Source: Akkermansiaceae bacterium
GTDB taxonomy: Bacteria > Verrucomicrobiota > Verrucomicrobiia > Verrucomicrobiales > Akkermansiaceae
DNA length: 35,041 bases
Direction of reading: 5' to 3'
Assembly: GCA_025457665.1 (NCBI GenBank)
Contig: JALOTY010000040.1
Coordinates: 1-35,041, forward strand
The stretch's first letter is position 1. Every line of letters starts with the position of its first letter. The notes beneath the pieces were generated by a model. The model was not told the origin of the DNA. It made no database searches and saw nothing but the letters and a program-made list of their open reading frames with translations. Both the position numbers and the translations under genes were made by a program. Of this stretch, positions 23,753-32,779 are shown piece by piece.

Positions 23753-25489
23753 GTGCTCGAACTCAAGGACCTCTGTTTCACCATCACCAAGGACGGGGAA
23801 TCCGTGCCCTTGGTGGACCACGCCAGCCTCCGCATCCCCAAGGGCCACTTCATGGCCATCGTCGGACCCTCCGGTTGCGGCAAAACCACTTTGTTGAGAA
23901 CCATCGCCGGGCTGAATCCCGAGTCGGACGGGGCGATCTTCTGGGATGGACGGAATCTCTCCGAGGAAGCGGACTTCGACCCCTCGGAGATCGGCTATGT
24001 CCCGCAATTTTCCATCGCCTATGACCCCCTGACGGTGGACGAGTCCATCGAGGCCGCAACCCGCCTCCGCGTGAAAACCCGCGATGCCGAGGAGCTGGAT
24101 CGGCGGATCGATCGGGTCTTGGAGGAAACGGGGCTGACGGCCATCGCCGACCGACCGGTGAAGGTCCTCTCCGGGGGACAGAAACGTCGGCTGGGCCTGG
24201 CCATGGAGCTGGTTTCCGATCCCAAACTCCTCCTGTGCGACGAGGTCACCAGCGGTCTGGACCCCCGCTCGGAGCGGGAAATCGTGCGCTTGCTGCACGA
24301 CCTTTCCCGACGGGAAGGTCGGGTGGTGCTTTCGGTGACGCACTCACTGGCCCACCTCGAACTCTACGATTCCATCCTCGTGCTTCACGAGGGCAAAGTC
24401 ACCTACCACGGACCGCCGGAACTGATGACCCACTATTTCTCCGTTCACGATACGGAGGAGGTCTATCCGAAGCTCGCCACCCAGCCTTCGGATCGTTGGC
24501 AGCAGTCGTGGTCGAAACACCGGGAAGCCTACGAGGGCAAACTCAAGGCCGCCCGCGACCGTGCGATCGCCGCCGGTACGCTGCATTTGCCCGAAGAGGG
24601 CCCGGCCGATGAGGAGAAACCCGCCCACCTCCCCTGCCCGGGCTTTTTCGCCCAACTCGCCACCCTGCTTTCCCGCCGCTGGCGGATCTTTTTCCGGGAC
24701 AAGGCCCAGGTGTTTCTGCAACTCGCCATCCTGATCTGCTTCCCCCTGCTCGTGACGCTCTTTTCCGATAAGGCAAAAGGCCCCATCGCCAGCCTCTCGG
24801 ATTCGCGCCAGGAAAACATCATCGAGGAAATCCAGGAGCGCCAGATGGTCCGCCAGGAACAGGTCAAAGTCGGCTCGGCCGTCAGCGGCATCATCATGTT
24901 CCAGGTCGTCCTCCTCTGCCTCATGGGATCGAACAACTCCGCCCGGGAAATCGCTGGCGAACGACCCATCTTCGAGAAAGAGAAATTCGGCGGCCTCCGC
25001 CCCTCCGCCTACCTCTCCAGCAAGATCATCTTCCTCGCCTGTCTCGTCGGCCTGCAATCGCTGTGGATGGGAGTTTTTGTGAACCAGTTCGGAGAGTTCC
25101 GTGGAAACTTCCCGGACCACCTGCTCTTCCTGTTTCTCGTGAATGGCGCGATGACCGCCGTCTGCCTCGGGATTTCCGCCCTCATGAAAACCGCCGAGCA
25201 GGCCTCCCTGCTCTCCATTTACCTCGTCGGCTTCCAGCTCCCCCTCTCCGGCGCGGTCCTCGCCTTGCCCGAGCATATCGAGCGCTTCACCCGACCCTTC
25301 ATTTCCGCTTACTGGTCCTGGTCCGGCAGTGTCAGCGCGCTCGATGGCCGGGTGCTTTCCGCCGTGAAATCCGTCATCGACACCACCCTCTCCGCCCGCG
25401 AGGCCTGCCTCTACACTCTCGGCTTCCACGTCGGCGTCGGTCTCCTCGCCGCCTGGATCGGCAGCCGCCGCCACCAGTGGGAACATTGA
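23753..25489 (+). CDS. ABCG-type half transporter (ATPase fused to ABC-2 permease)
   Basis: The GTG at 23753 (VLELKDLCFTI) gives 578 residues. The N-terminal ATPase has Walker A GPSGCGKTT, signature LSGGQKRRLGLAMELV, Walker B LLLCDEVTSGLDP and the H-loop in VTHSLAHLE. The C-terminal half (from about residue 300) has a permease with about six helices (LQLAILICFPLLVTLF, SGIIMFQVVLLCLMGSN, IFLACLVGLQSLWMGVF, FLVNGAMTAVCLGISAL, GFHVGVGLLAAWIG). It also has the ABCG-type element EKEKFGGLRPSAYLSSKI. The ATPase-then-permease order on one chain is that of ABCG/White transporters, which move lipids or hydrophobic compounds. It is first in a three-gene operon (gaps 57 and 20 bases). Confidence 0.92.
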   Translation: MLELKDLCFTITKDGESVPLVDHASLRIPKGHFMAIVGPSGCGKTTLLRTIAGLNPESDGAIFWDGRNLSEEADFDPSEIGYVPQFSIAYDPLTVDESIEAATRLRVKTRDAEELDRRIDRVLEETGLTAIADRPVKVLSGGQKRRLGLAMELVSDPKLLLCDEVTSGLDPRSEREIVRLLHDLSRREGRVVLSVTHSLAHLELYDSILVLHEGKVTYHGPPELMTHYFSVHDTEEVYPKLATQPSDRWQQSWSKHREAYEGKLKAARDRAIAAGTLHLPEEGPADEEKPAHLPCPGFFAQLATLLSRRWRIFFRDKAQVFLQLAILICFPLLVTLFSDKAKGPIASLSDSRQENIIEEIQERQMVRQEQVKVGSAVSGIIMFQVVLLCLMGSNNSAREIAGERPIFEKEKFGGLRPSAYLSSKIIFLACLVGLQSLWMGVFVNQFGEFRGNFPDHLLFLFLVNGAMTAVCLGISALMKTAEQASLLSIYLVGFQLPLSGAVLALPEHIERFTRPFISAYWSWSGSVSALDGRVLSAVKSVIDTTLSAREACLYTLGFHVGVGLLAAWIGSRRHQWEH

Positions 25490-25546
25490 CGATCTCCAAA
25501 CCCTTGCATTGATCCCTGCGTCCACGACGCTATCCTCTTAGAAACC

Positions 25547-25954
25547 ATGCCACGCCGCGCCAGCTCAGGTCCCAAGGCCACCACCATCATCGCCATCGTC
25601 GCCGCCCTCGCGGCTCTGTTCTTCGGCGGGAAATTCGTCCTCGGCGGAAAATCCAAGGAGGGCAAGATTTCCGGCACCCCACTCGACATGGAGATGTTCA
25701 CGGAAAATGCCAATTCCCTCCGCGGCAACAGCTACACCGTGGAAGGCACCATCGATGGCAAACTCCAGTGGACCACCGATCGCGGCCAAGTGATCTCCCT
25801 GAAGGTCGATTCCCCCGGCGGACCCTATTTCCTCGGTATCGAAATCCCTCAGGACCTCGCCGCCGTGAATATCGAGCGGGAGCAGCCCTACCAGTTTCTC
25901 ATCCGCATTCGCGATGGCGGCATCGCCGTCGCGGAAAAAATCGCCCGCCTCTGA
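25547..25954 (+). CDS. Membrane-anchored protein of unknown function
   Basis: The 135-residue protein has a basic N-terminus, one membrane helix (TIIAIVAALAALFFGGKFVLG, about 12-32) and a periplasmic or cytoplasmic domain of about 100 residues. That domain has many beta-strand-like stretches (NSYTVEGTIDGKLQWTTDRG, QVISLKVDSPG, YQFLIRIRDGGIAVAEKIARL). It could be a small OB-like barrel, but no family was recognised. It lies between the ABCG transporter and a large exported protein. Confidence 0.75.
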   Translation: MPRRASSGPKATTIIAIVAALAALFFGGKFVLGGKSKEGKISGTPLDMEMFTENANSLRGNSYTVEGTIDGKLQWTTDRGQVISLKVDSPGGPYFLGIEIPQDLAAVNIEREQPYQFLIRIRDGGIAVAEKIARL

Positions 25955-25974
25955 ATTCCCATCCCTCTCCCGTC

Positions 25975-27945
25975 ATGAAACGCGCCTCTCTCCTCCTGCT
26001 CGGCAGCACCCTGCTCGTCCACGCCCAAGTTTACACGCCGCCACCCCAGCAGCAGCCGCAAAACAATGGCGCAGGCAACGACACCGTCATCCAGCGCCAG
26101 CCCCAACAACAGAACAATCAACCCGTGCTCGGCAACGAGCTGCCCTTCCTCGACCCCTCCAGCGAAATGGTTTCCTGGAACGGCCGCAACTGGGCCGCCA
26201 CCGACAACCGCCTCGTCGCCGCCCGCTTCGAACGCTACCTCAACGAACCGGAAGACGACTCCGAAGCCGCCACCGATTACCGTGACACCATCGAAAAAAT
26301 CCTCGATCTCATTTCCCCCCACCACCCGGGCGGTCCCGACTTCGCCGGCGGCGTGAAGCTCCTGCCCCGTGCCTCAACCTTCCCGGGCGATGCCAAGCTC
26401 TGCGATTCCCTTTCCCAAGCCATCTACGCCGCCGTTCTCGCCCAGAAGGATGTTTCCAAAACCCGCGCCCTCAACGAGGCGATGGAAGCGGAAAAACAAC
26501 GGCTCATCGATGATGCCGACTGGAAAACCGCCCAGGATCAAGACCCCTCCCTCAACCAAACCCGCCAAGTTGGCGGAGGCGGTGGTGGCGGAGGCGGTGG
26601 AGGCGCCGGAAACCAACCCGGCAACGCCCGCCAACCCGCCCAAAACCCCGGCCGCGGCACCCAGTCCCTCGAATACGCCGAATCCGTCCGCCGCATCGCG
26701 GAAATCGAAGCGCTCAAGAAAACCAATACCGCCAAAAACGAAGTCCAACTCGTCCAGGCCAAGGTCCAATACCAGGCCCTCATGGTGCAGTTCTTCGTCC
26801 AGCGCCGCTTCGAACACGTGATGATGGCCGCCCGCTTCTATCACCAGATCTTCCGCGATGGCGACAACCGCCTCCACCTCCAGAAGAACTCCGATGTCTC
26901 CAAGTTCATCAGCGACACCTTCGGCACCAGCCCCACCGTCGCCGCCCTCGACTCCCTCGCCAGCGAAGCCATCCGCGATGTCAACAAAGGCGTCGAAGCC
27001 TTCCTCTTCCTCTCCGAACGCGGCGAACTCGAAAGTGCCGCCAAACGCCTGAGCGAATCCTACATGGTCGGCGAGTTCATGCCCGCCGTCCAAACCCTGT
27101 CCCGCGAGAAAAAACGCGTCGTCCTCGACTACGTCCGCCACAGCTACCGCCTCATCGCCGCGCTCGATGTGAAGGACTACGCCACCGCCCAGGACCTTGT
27201 CGAAAAACTCAAGGAACTCGCCGCCGATTTCGATCCCACCAAGGCCGAGGCAGCCATCGCCACCTACACGCGGGTCTCGAACATGCACATCGATGCCGCC
27301 AAACTCGCCGCCTCCAAAGGCGAAAACGACAAGGCCGCCGCCGAGATCCAGAAAGCCCTCGAAGTCTGGCCCAAGAACCCGCGCCTGACGGAGTTCGATG
27401 AACTCGTCGCCCAGGGCGGCACCCTCGCCCAGGCCCTCAACGACTTCGACCGCCTGCTCAGCGAGAAAAACTTCCGCGAAATCTTCGCCCGCCAATACGA
27501 ACTCGCCCCCGCCATCAAAGGCGATGCCGGACGCGAAGATGCCTTCAAACAAATCATCACGAATCTCTATCGTATCGATGGTGCCATCGAAAAAGCCGCG
27601 GAGTTCCGCAAAATGGACCAGAGTTATGCCGCCTGGGAACAGCTTGCCAAACTGCGCGAGGAATTCCCCGACGATCCGAAACTCGGCCGCGAACTCGAAG
27701 CCCTCGCACCCCAAGTCGCGGACTTCACCAAGGCCCTCGACAAAGCCCGCAACTTCGAAGACCGCCGCGACCCGCAAATCGGCTCCGCCCTCTCCTGGTT
27801 CCTCCAGGCACGCTCCATCTATCCGAACAGCGAAATGGCCCAGGAAGGGATCGATCGCCTCGCCAACCGCATCCTCCCCGGCGAATCCACCGCCACCGAG
27901 GAACCCAAACCCACCGCCAGCGAAGAACTGGATGCCGAGTATTGA
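25975..27945 (+). CDS. Exported helical-repeat protein with poly-Gly linker
   Basis: The ATG at 25975 gives 656 residues with a signal peptide (MKRASLLLLGSTLLVHAQ). A Gln/Asn/Pro-rich stretch (about 20-50) follows. At about residue 200 an uninterrupted run of ten glycines links an N-terminal domain to a long alpha-helical C-terminal region with TPR-like pairs (NDKAAAEIQKALEVWPKNPR; SALSWFLQARSIYPNSEMAQ). No enzyme motif is visible. Codon use (GCC, CTC, AAC rich) agrees with the neighbours. It probably acts in the periplasm as a scaffold for the co-transcribed transporter, which is inference. The in-frame extension up to 25768 overlaps the preceding gene and is rejected. Confidence 0.82.
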   Translation: MKRASLLLLGSTLLVHAQVYTPPPQQQPQNNGAGNDTVIQRQPQQQNNQPVLGNELPFLDPSSEMVSWNGRNWAATDNRLVAARFERYLNEPEDDSEAATDYRDTIEKILDLISPHHPGGPDFAGGVKLLPRASTFPGDAKLCDSLSQAIYAAVLAQKDVSKTRALNEAMEAEKQRLIDDADWKTAQDQDPSLNQTRQVGGGGGGGGGGGAGNQPGNARQPAQNPGRGTQSLEYAESVRRIAEIEALKKTNTAKNEVQLVQAKVQYQALMVQFFVQRRFEHVMMAARFYHQIFRDGDNRLHLQKNSDVSKFISDTFGTSPTVAALDSLASEAIRDVNKGVEAFLFLSERGELESAAKRLSESYMVGEFMPAVQTLSREKKRVVLDYVRHSYRLIAALDVKDYATAQDLVEKLKELAADFDPTKAEAAIATYTRVSNMHIDAAKLAASKGENDKAAAEIQKALEVWPKNPRLTEFDELVAQGGTLAQALNDFDRLLSEKNFREIFARQYELAPAIKGDAGREDAFKQIITNLYRIDGAIEKAAEFRKMDQSYAAWEQLAKLREEFPDDPKLGRELEALAPQVADFTKALDKARNFEDRRDPQIGSALSWFLQARSIYPNSEMAQEGIDRLANRILPGESTATEEPKPTASEELDAEY

Positions 27946-27975
27946 ACGGCACTTGACGCAGAATTCAGAAATGCA

Positions 27976-28103
27976 AACCACGGATTACACAGAAGGCACG
28001 GATTCAGAGATGCTTATCAGGCATACGATGATCATCCATCAGGTGAGTCGATCAAGTCATACAACTCCTTGATCATCCGTGTATATCCGTGAAATCCGTG
28101 GTT
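27976..28103. repeat. MITE-like palindromic repeat with 11-bp inverted ends
   Basis: AACCACGGATT (27976-27986) and AATCCGTGGTT (28093-28103) are exact reverse complements. CACGGATT recurs at 27997 and ATCCGTG at 28075, 28085 and 28094, with about 10-bp spacing. This CCACGGAT/ATCCGTGG vocabulary is typical of short dispersed elements in environmental genomes. It lies between genes and encodes nothing. Confidence 0.6.
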
Positions 28104-28192
28104 CCTTTTTCCCTTCTAGGTTAACGCAAGAATGAGGCGACGGTCCGTTTTCTAACAGATTTTCCAAATCTCGCCTCTGCCCACCTCACGCC

Positions 28193-28242
28193 GAATCCCA
28201 AAGGGATTCTGCACCCCAGCCCGGGGTTGACCCAACCCCGGG
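28193..28242. repeat. REP-like tandem hairpins
   Basis: Two perfect stems occur in succession: GAATCCC-AAA-GGGATTC (28193-28209) and CCCGGGGTT-GACCC-AACCCCGGG (28220-28242). A pair of adjacent GC-rich palindromes without a T-run is typical of REP/BIME-type repeats. It could also block readthrough between the ABCG operon and the cupin gene. Confidence 0.6.
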
Positions 28243-28281
28243 GTAGCGATCATCCACTTCATCGAACCACTCCGACCCTCC

Positions 28282-28635
28282 CTACTCCATGAACGTATCC
28301 TCATGGCTGTAAGGCGGTGCGCAGCAGCAGAGAAATCGGAGATCATCGGTGGCCTGGATCTGATGCCATGCCCCGGGCGGAATCAGCACCGCGTCTCCGG
28401 CGCGGATCTCCCTTTCCTCGCCATCCACCTCCATCACTCCCGCGCCTTCGAGGACAAAATAGAACTCTTCACTCACCCGATGGTAGTGACGCTCGGTCGT
28501 CACCCCGGCCTTCACGCTGGCTTCAGCCAGGCTTTGATTTCGCACCGGCGCATTGGAAAGATCCAAAATGCTGCGAATCACCGAGCCATCCTTGGTCGTG
28601 AAAGGAGCCTGATCGGCCAATGCGCGAATTTCCAT
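28282..28635 (-). CDS. Small cupin-domain protein
   Basis: The ATG at 28635 gives 117 residues, a single cupin barrel. Cupin motif 1 appears as TERHYHRVSEEFYFVLEGAG and motif 2 as GDAVLIPPGAWHQIQ, so the metal ligands (two His and a Glu in motif 1, His in motif 2) are present. Such stand-alone cupins are often isomerases, dioxygenases or sensors; nothing identifies the substrate. It starts 26 bases after the stop of the unknown gene at 28662-29336, so the two are co-transcribed. The Cys-rich FLCCCAPPYSHED tail is common in mannose-6-phosphate-isomerase-like cupins. Confidence 0.88.
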   Translation of the reverse strand: MEIRALADQAPFTTKDGSVIRSILDLSNAPVRNQSLAEASVKAGVTTERHYHRVSEEFYFVLEGAGVMEVDGEEREIRAGDAVLIPPGAWHQIQATDDLRFLCCCAPPYSHEDTFME

Positions 28636-28661
28636 GCCGGAAGATGCCAGCGGGTGAACGC

Positions 28662-29336
28662 TCAGTCGCCAAGGAAAACCCAATCCCCCGCAAGGCGATT
28701 CAGGGATCGACGCGCCGCCGGCAGGCACTCCGAAAGATCCTCCAGCAGCCTCCGCGGCGTGTCGCGCGGCGCATCCCGGTTCTGCGATGCCTCCAGGAAG
28801 ACCCGCCGCGCGAAGCCTTCGTAGAAATCGACCCCCGGTGCCCCGCATCGGTCCCGACGTTTTTCCAGATAGGCCGGAAAAAGTCCCGTGAGCACCAGGA
28901 ACTGATGCCCCGCCGCCAGTTGCACATGGAACCTCACCCGCCCGCGGGCGCTCTCCAGAATCGCCACAAAATCCACCGCATGCACCAAGCCCCCGGGAAT
29001 CCCCCGCAAGGCATCCGCCGGCGCCACCCCCACCCGCTCGCACAAGACACCCGCGACATAATCCGCCAGGCCCGCGTCCGTGATTCCCGCTTCCACAAAG
29101 GCATGCCGCACCAGCACGTAGAAGTAAAACGGCGGCGATACCGCCAAAGGCCCGCCGTCCTCCAGCAAAGCCCGGAAAATCCCGGGAAGATCCAGGATTT
29201 CCCTCAATGCCTCCGGATCCTCCCACAGTTTCGACAAGGCCACTGCGTCGCCGTCCGGTGCCAGCAGACGAATGAGGAAATCGAAATCGGCCGCCGTAAA
29301 GCGGTCCCTGCACGATGGAAACCACGACCCCAGCAT
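28662..29336 (-). CDS. Unrecognised protein, co-transcribed with cupin
   Basis: From the ATG at 29336 the protein has 224 residues. An upstream ATG at 29471 (preceded by AGGGTG) would add 45 residues of less protein-like sequence. No membrane segment or signal is obvious, and the sequence looks alpha-helical (DFDFLIRLLAPDGDAVALSK; LPGIFRALLEDGGPLAVSPP; FYVLVRHAFVEAGITDAGLADYVAGVL). Gly/Leu/Arg-rich composition and codon use agree with neighbours. I do not recognise the family. It diverges from the RlpA-like gene, and if the upstream ATG were used the two starts would be only about 60 bases apart. Confidence 0.7.
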   Translation of the reverse strand: MLGSWFPSCRDRFTAADFDFLIRLLAPDGDAVALSKLWEDPEALREILDLPGIFRALLEDGGPLAVSPPFYFYVLVRHAFVEAGITDAGLADYVAGVLCERVGVAPADALRGIPGGLVHAVDFVAILESARGRVRFHVQLAAGHQFLVLTGLFPAYLEKRRDRCGAPGVDFYEGFARRVFLEASQNRDAPRDTPRRLLEDLSECLPAARRSLNRLAGDWVFLGD

Positions 29337-29534
29337 GGGAGGGGGAATAGCAATTTCAGGGCCGCCAAGCCATGAAAAATTAGTAAGGAAACCCAAAAGA
29401 TACCCGCCTTTTCCCCTTGAGCCACTGTGGATTTTGGGGCTTTCAGGGAATGTCAGTTTGGGCTTGATCATTGATTCTGAACACCCTACGTGGCGGTCGT
29501 CGTCCCGTGGACGGCCAGGCAAACAGAAAACACG

Positions 29535-29966
29535 ATGAACACGAAATCGCTTATCACGATGGTCGCTCTCGTTGGATCCCTGATCCTGAGCTCATGCGCC
29601 AACCCCAGCGGCCCCGCCGCCCCTCGCCAGACCGAGTGGACCGTCCGGTCCATCGAACACGGCAAAGCATCCTGGTACGGCACCCGTTGCAACGGTGGCA
29701 CCCGCACCGCCAGCGGCGAACGCTTGCAGAACCATGCCTCCACCGCGGCGCACAAGACCCTGCCCATGGGCACCCGGGTCCGCGTCACGAATCTGGCAAA
29801 CGGCAAGTCCGAGATCGTCCGCATCACCGACCGCGGCCCCTTCACCCCAGGCCGGATCATCGACGTCACTGAAGGCGTCGCCAAACGCCTCGGCTTCTAC
29901 TCCCGTGGCATCGTCCCGGTCAAAGTCGAGGTCCTCAAGAAAGCCGAGGATCCCTCGGCCCGCTGA
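29535..29966 (+). CDS. RlpA-like septal-ring lipoprotein
   Basis: The ATG at 29535 gives 143 residues: lipoprotein signal (ALVGSLILSSCAN; lipidated Cys about 19), then a double-psi beta-barrel. RlpA signatures are GKASWYGTRCNGGTRTASGE, AAHKTLPMGTRVRVTNL and ITDRGPFTPGRIIDVTEGVA, with the acid pair D...D of the lytic transglycosylase fold. The C-terminal SPOR domain of Pseudomonas RlpA is missing. It should cleave glycan strands, mainly at the septum, from the outer membrane. Its own terminator lies downstream. Confidence 0.92.
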   Translation: MNTKSLITMVALVGSLILSSCANPSGPAAPRQTEWTVRSIEHGKASWYGTRCNGGTRTASGERLQNHASTAAHKTLPMGTRVRVTNLANGKSEIVRITDRGPFTPGRIIDVTEGVAKRLGFYSRGIVPVKVEVLKKAEDPSAR

Positions 29967-29996
29967 GACACCCATCCACCTCACCCTTCTCCCCCC

Positions 29997-30040
29997 GCGG
30001 ACCCGGTCGGCCACCAGCGCCTGACCGGGTCCGCTGTTTT
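29997..30040 (+). terminator. Rho-independent terminator of the RlpA-like gene
   Basis: A perfect 12-bp stem (GCGGACCCGGTC, 29997-30008, with GACCGGGTCCGC, 30023-30034) is followed by TGTTTT. It lies 30 bases after the stop codon. Confidence 0.88.
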
Positions 30041-30146
30041 CCGGGCTCCACCTTCGCGATCTTCGCCGCCGCCCTCGTTTGCGCTTCCCATCCGGCGGCA
30101 GCATCCCTCAGTCTAACCAAAACCCACCATTTCAACCCATCCACCC

Positions 30147-32207
30147 ATGCAAACCCTGCTCACCGATCACGGTGTCGTGCTGGCCATCGCCCTCGGCGCT
30201 GTCGGACTCGTCGCCGCCCTCTTCCTCATCCGCTGGATCCTGCGCTCGGATAGCGGGCACGATAAAATGCTCGAAATCGCCGCCGCCGTCCAAGCCGGGG
30301 CCGCCGCCTATCTCCACCGCCAGCTCTTCGCCGTGGGGGCCATCGCCGCCGTGGTTTTCGTCGGCATCGTTTTCCTGCGCGATTGGCCCACCGCCATCGG
30401 CTTCGTCGTCGGCGCGGTGTGCTCCATGGCCGCCGGCTACATCGGCATGACCGTCGCCGTACGCGCCAACGTCCGCACCACCCAGGCCGCTTCCAGCTCA
30501 GCCCACCGCGCCCTTCAGGTCGCCTTCAATGGCGGTGCTGTCACCGGCCTTCTCGTCGTCGGCCTTGGCCTGCTTTCCGTGGGTGCCTTCTACCTCATCG
30601 TCCTCAAAGTCGTCGGCGAACCGAAAGTCGCCATCGATTCCCTCGTCGGCCTTGCGCTCGGCTCATCGCTGATTTCCGTCTTCGCCCGGCTCGGCGGTGG
30701 CATCTATACCAAGGCGGCCGATGTCGGTGCCGACCTTGTCGGGAAAAACGAACAAAACCTCCACGAAGACGACCCGCGCAACCCGGCCACGATCGCCGAT
30801 AACGTCGGCGACAACGTCGGCGACTGCGCAGGCATGGCCGCAGACGTTTTCGAAACCTACGCGGTGAGCCTCATCGGCGGCGTCCTCGTCGGCTTCCTCA
30901 CCGCCGGCGATTATGCCCAGGCCATGACTTATCCTTTCGTCGTTTGCGGGCTATCGATCATCGGTGCCCTGCTCGGGATCGCCTTTGTCAATTTCACCCG
31001 CCTCAACCCCACCCGCTCGCTCGTCGGCGGCGTGGTCGTCAGCGGACTCGTTTCCGCCATCCTCCTCTACCCCGCCACCCGGGCGATGTTTCCGGAAGCC
31101 ATGGTCATCGAGGGCCGTGAGGTCGGAGCCAACCAGCTCTTCCTCTGCCTGCTCGTCGGCATCGCCATGACTTTCGCCTCCGTCTGGATCACGAACTATT
31201 TCACCTCCACCGCCCACAAACCCGTCCGCCGCATCGCCAAAGCCTGCGAAACCGGACACGCCACAAACATCATCGCCGGCATCAGCGTCGGACACCACGC
31301 CACCCTCGCCCCGGTGCTCTGCATCGTCGGCTCGATCTGGTTCTGCTACTCCCAGGCCGACCTCTATGGCATCGCCATCGCGGTCGTTTCCATGCTCTCG
31401 CTCTCCGGCATCGTCATTTCCCTCGATGCCTTCGGCCCCATCACCGACAACGCCGGTGGTATCGCCGTGATGAGCGGACTCGATCCCCAGGTCAGGAAAA
31501 TCACCGATGAACTCGATGCCGTCGGCAATACCATGAAAGCCGTGACCAAGGGATATGCCATCGCCTCCGCAGGTCTCGCGGCCATGGTGCTCTTCGGCTC
31601 CTACGTCGTCGAACTCGAAGTCCACCTCGGCCGTGAGTTCGTTTTCGATCTGATGAATCCCAAAGTCATGATCGGCCTCTTTGTCGGCGGCCTGCTACCC
31701 TTTTCCTTCACTGCGTATGCCATGGATGCCGTCGGCAATGCCGCCGGGGCTGTGGTCCAGGAAGTCCGCCGTCAGATCGGCCTGCACCCGGGGATTCTCG
31801 ATGGCACGGACAAGCCCGATTACGGGCAATGCGTGGACATCGTCACCAAGGCCGCCCTGCGCCAGATGATCCTGCCGGCCCTGCTGCCCGTGATCTTCGT
31901 CGTCGGCATGGCCTTCATGGGCCCCGAAGCCCTCGGCGGCGTGTTGGTTGGCACCATCGTCACCGGGCTATTCATCGGCATCGCCATGACTTCCTCCGGC
32001 GGCGCTTGGGACAATGCCAAGAAATACGTCGAAGACGGCCATCACGGCGGCAAAGGATCCCTCGCCCACCGTGCCGCCGTCACCGGTGACACCGTCGGCG
32101 ACCCCTACAAAGACACCGCCGGCCCCGCCGTGAACCCGATGATCAAAGTCGTCAACATCCTCGCCATCCTCATCATCCCCGTCGTCGCGAAACACCTGTG
32201 GGGATGA
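30147..32207 (+). CDS. hppA: Membrane-bound proton-pumping pyrophosphatase, K+-independent type
   Basis: The 686-residue protein is a typical bacterial length for a membrane pyrophosphatase with about 16 helices. It hydrolyses pyrophosphate and pumps H+ out. The catalytic loops are [18 protein letters not shown] (about 183-200) and [20 protein letters not shown] (about 207-226). The C-terminal loop has [20 protein letters not shown] and [20 protein letters not shown]. The subclass-deciding site reads [10 protein letters not shown], with Lys464 and Thr467, where K+-dependent enzymes have Ala and Gly. It is therefore predicted to be K+-independent and H+-specific. The methionine before the lysine replaces the usual threonine. 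It is a single gene; no Shine-Dalgarno is seen. Confidence 0.95.
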   Translation: MQTLLTDHGVVLAIALGAVGLVAALFLIRWILRSDSGHDKMLEIAAAVQAGAAAYLHRQLFAVGAIAAVVFVGIVFLRDWPTAIGFVVGAVCSMAAGYIGMTVAVRANVRTTQAASSSAHRALQVAFNGGAVTGLLVVGLGLLSVGAFYLIVLKVVGEPKVAIDSLVGLALGSSLISVFARLGGGIYTKAADVGADLVGKNEQNLHEDDPRNPATIADNVGDNVGDCAGMAADVFETYAVSLIGGVLVGFLTAGDYAQAMTYPFVVCGLSIIGALLGIAFVNFTRLNPTRSLVGGVVVSGLVSAILLYPATRAMFPEAMVIEGREVGANQLFLCLLVGIAMTFASVWITNYFTSTAHKPVRRIAKACETGHATNIIAGISVGHHATLAPVLCIVGSIWFCYSQADLYGIAIAVVSMLSLSGIVISLDAFGPITDNAGGIAVMSGLDPQVRKITDELDAVGNTMKAVTKGYAIASAGLAAMVLFGSYVVELEVHLGREFVFDLMNPKVMIGLFVGGLLPFSFTAYAMDAVGNAAGAVVQEVRRQIGLHPGILDGTDKPDYGQCVDIVTKAALRQMILPALLPVIFVVGMAFMGPEALGGVLVGTIVTGLFIGIAMTSSGGAWDNAKKYVEDGHHGGKGSLAHRAAVTGDTVGDPYKDTAGPAVNPMIKVVNILAILIIPVVAKHLWG

Positions 32208-32315
32208 GGGGGGCGAAAGAGCTCGGATCACGGTCGATGCGTCGAACATCGCGCCAAACAGAAGCGAAGTCCACCGTTGAAGGACGCACGGTCATGGGTA
32301 AGCTTGGTAGGAATG

Positions 32316-32768
32316 ATGAACCCACGAACGAAAACGAAATCGATCGCCCTGGTTCCGCTGTCCTTCTTATTACTCGTGTCTTCCTGCACGGGAGGCTTCG
32401 GAAGTCCACAATGGATGCAACGGGTCAGTGTCATCCAGAATCACGACCTCTTCAAAGCCCGGGCCGAAGAATTCGTTGGCTGGGCCAAGGCTGGCGACGT
32501 GGAAAAAATGCTCCTGCACACAAGCCCGAAAACGCTGAAGAATTCGAAAACAGAAAAAGTCAGAAAAGTTTACAAGGATGAGGTTATTCCATCTTTTGCG
32601 CATACAACTGTAAACTGGGATCCAAGGGGCAAGACCAGTCGCGATTTGCAGGGGAATACAGGATATATTTTTTCCGGATATGCGTCGGGCAAAAGCTCTT
32701 TCAGATTTGAGATTGCCATCTTCGGCGAAGGCGGCGAACTGGTTGTGGTGAACATGAGGAAAAAGTAG
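32316..32768 (+). CDS. Small lipoprotein of unknown function
   Basis: The ATG at 32316 (three bases after TAGGA; ATG at 32313 is adjacent) gives 150 residues with a lipoprotein signal (IALVPLSFLLLVSSCTGG; lipobox VSSC). The mature part has an amphipathic start (FKARAEEFVGWAKAGDVEKML) and beta-rich end (SSFRFEIAIFGEGGELVVVNM), reminiscent of small NTF2-like folds, but no family can be stated. DNA here is more AT-rich than in the preceding hppA. Confidence 0.7.
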   Translation: MNPRTKTKSIALVPLSFLLLVSSCTGGFGSPQWMQRVSVIQNHDLFKARAEEFVGWAKAGDVEKMLLHTSPKTLKNSKTEKVRKVYKDEVIPSFAHTTVNWDPRGKTSRDLQGNTGYIFSGYASGKSSFRFEIAIFGEGGELVVVNMRKK

Positions 32769-32779
32769 CCGCGAAGACG

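Noticed and set aside
26374..27981. Minus-strand open frame of 535 codons opposite the exported repeat protein
   Set aside because: Gly/Phe/Val/Glu-rich composition is the expected antisense of a GC-rich gene with strong codon bias.
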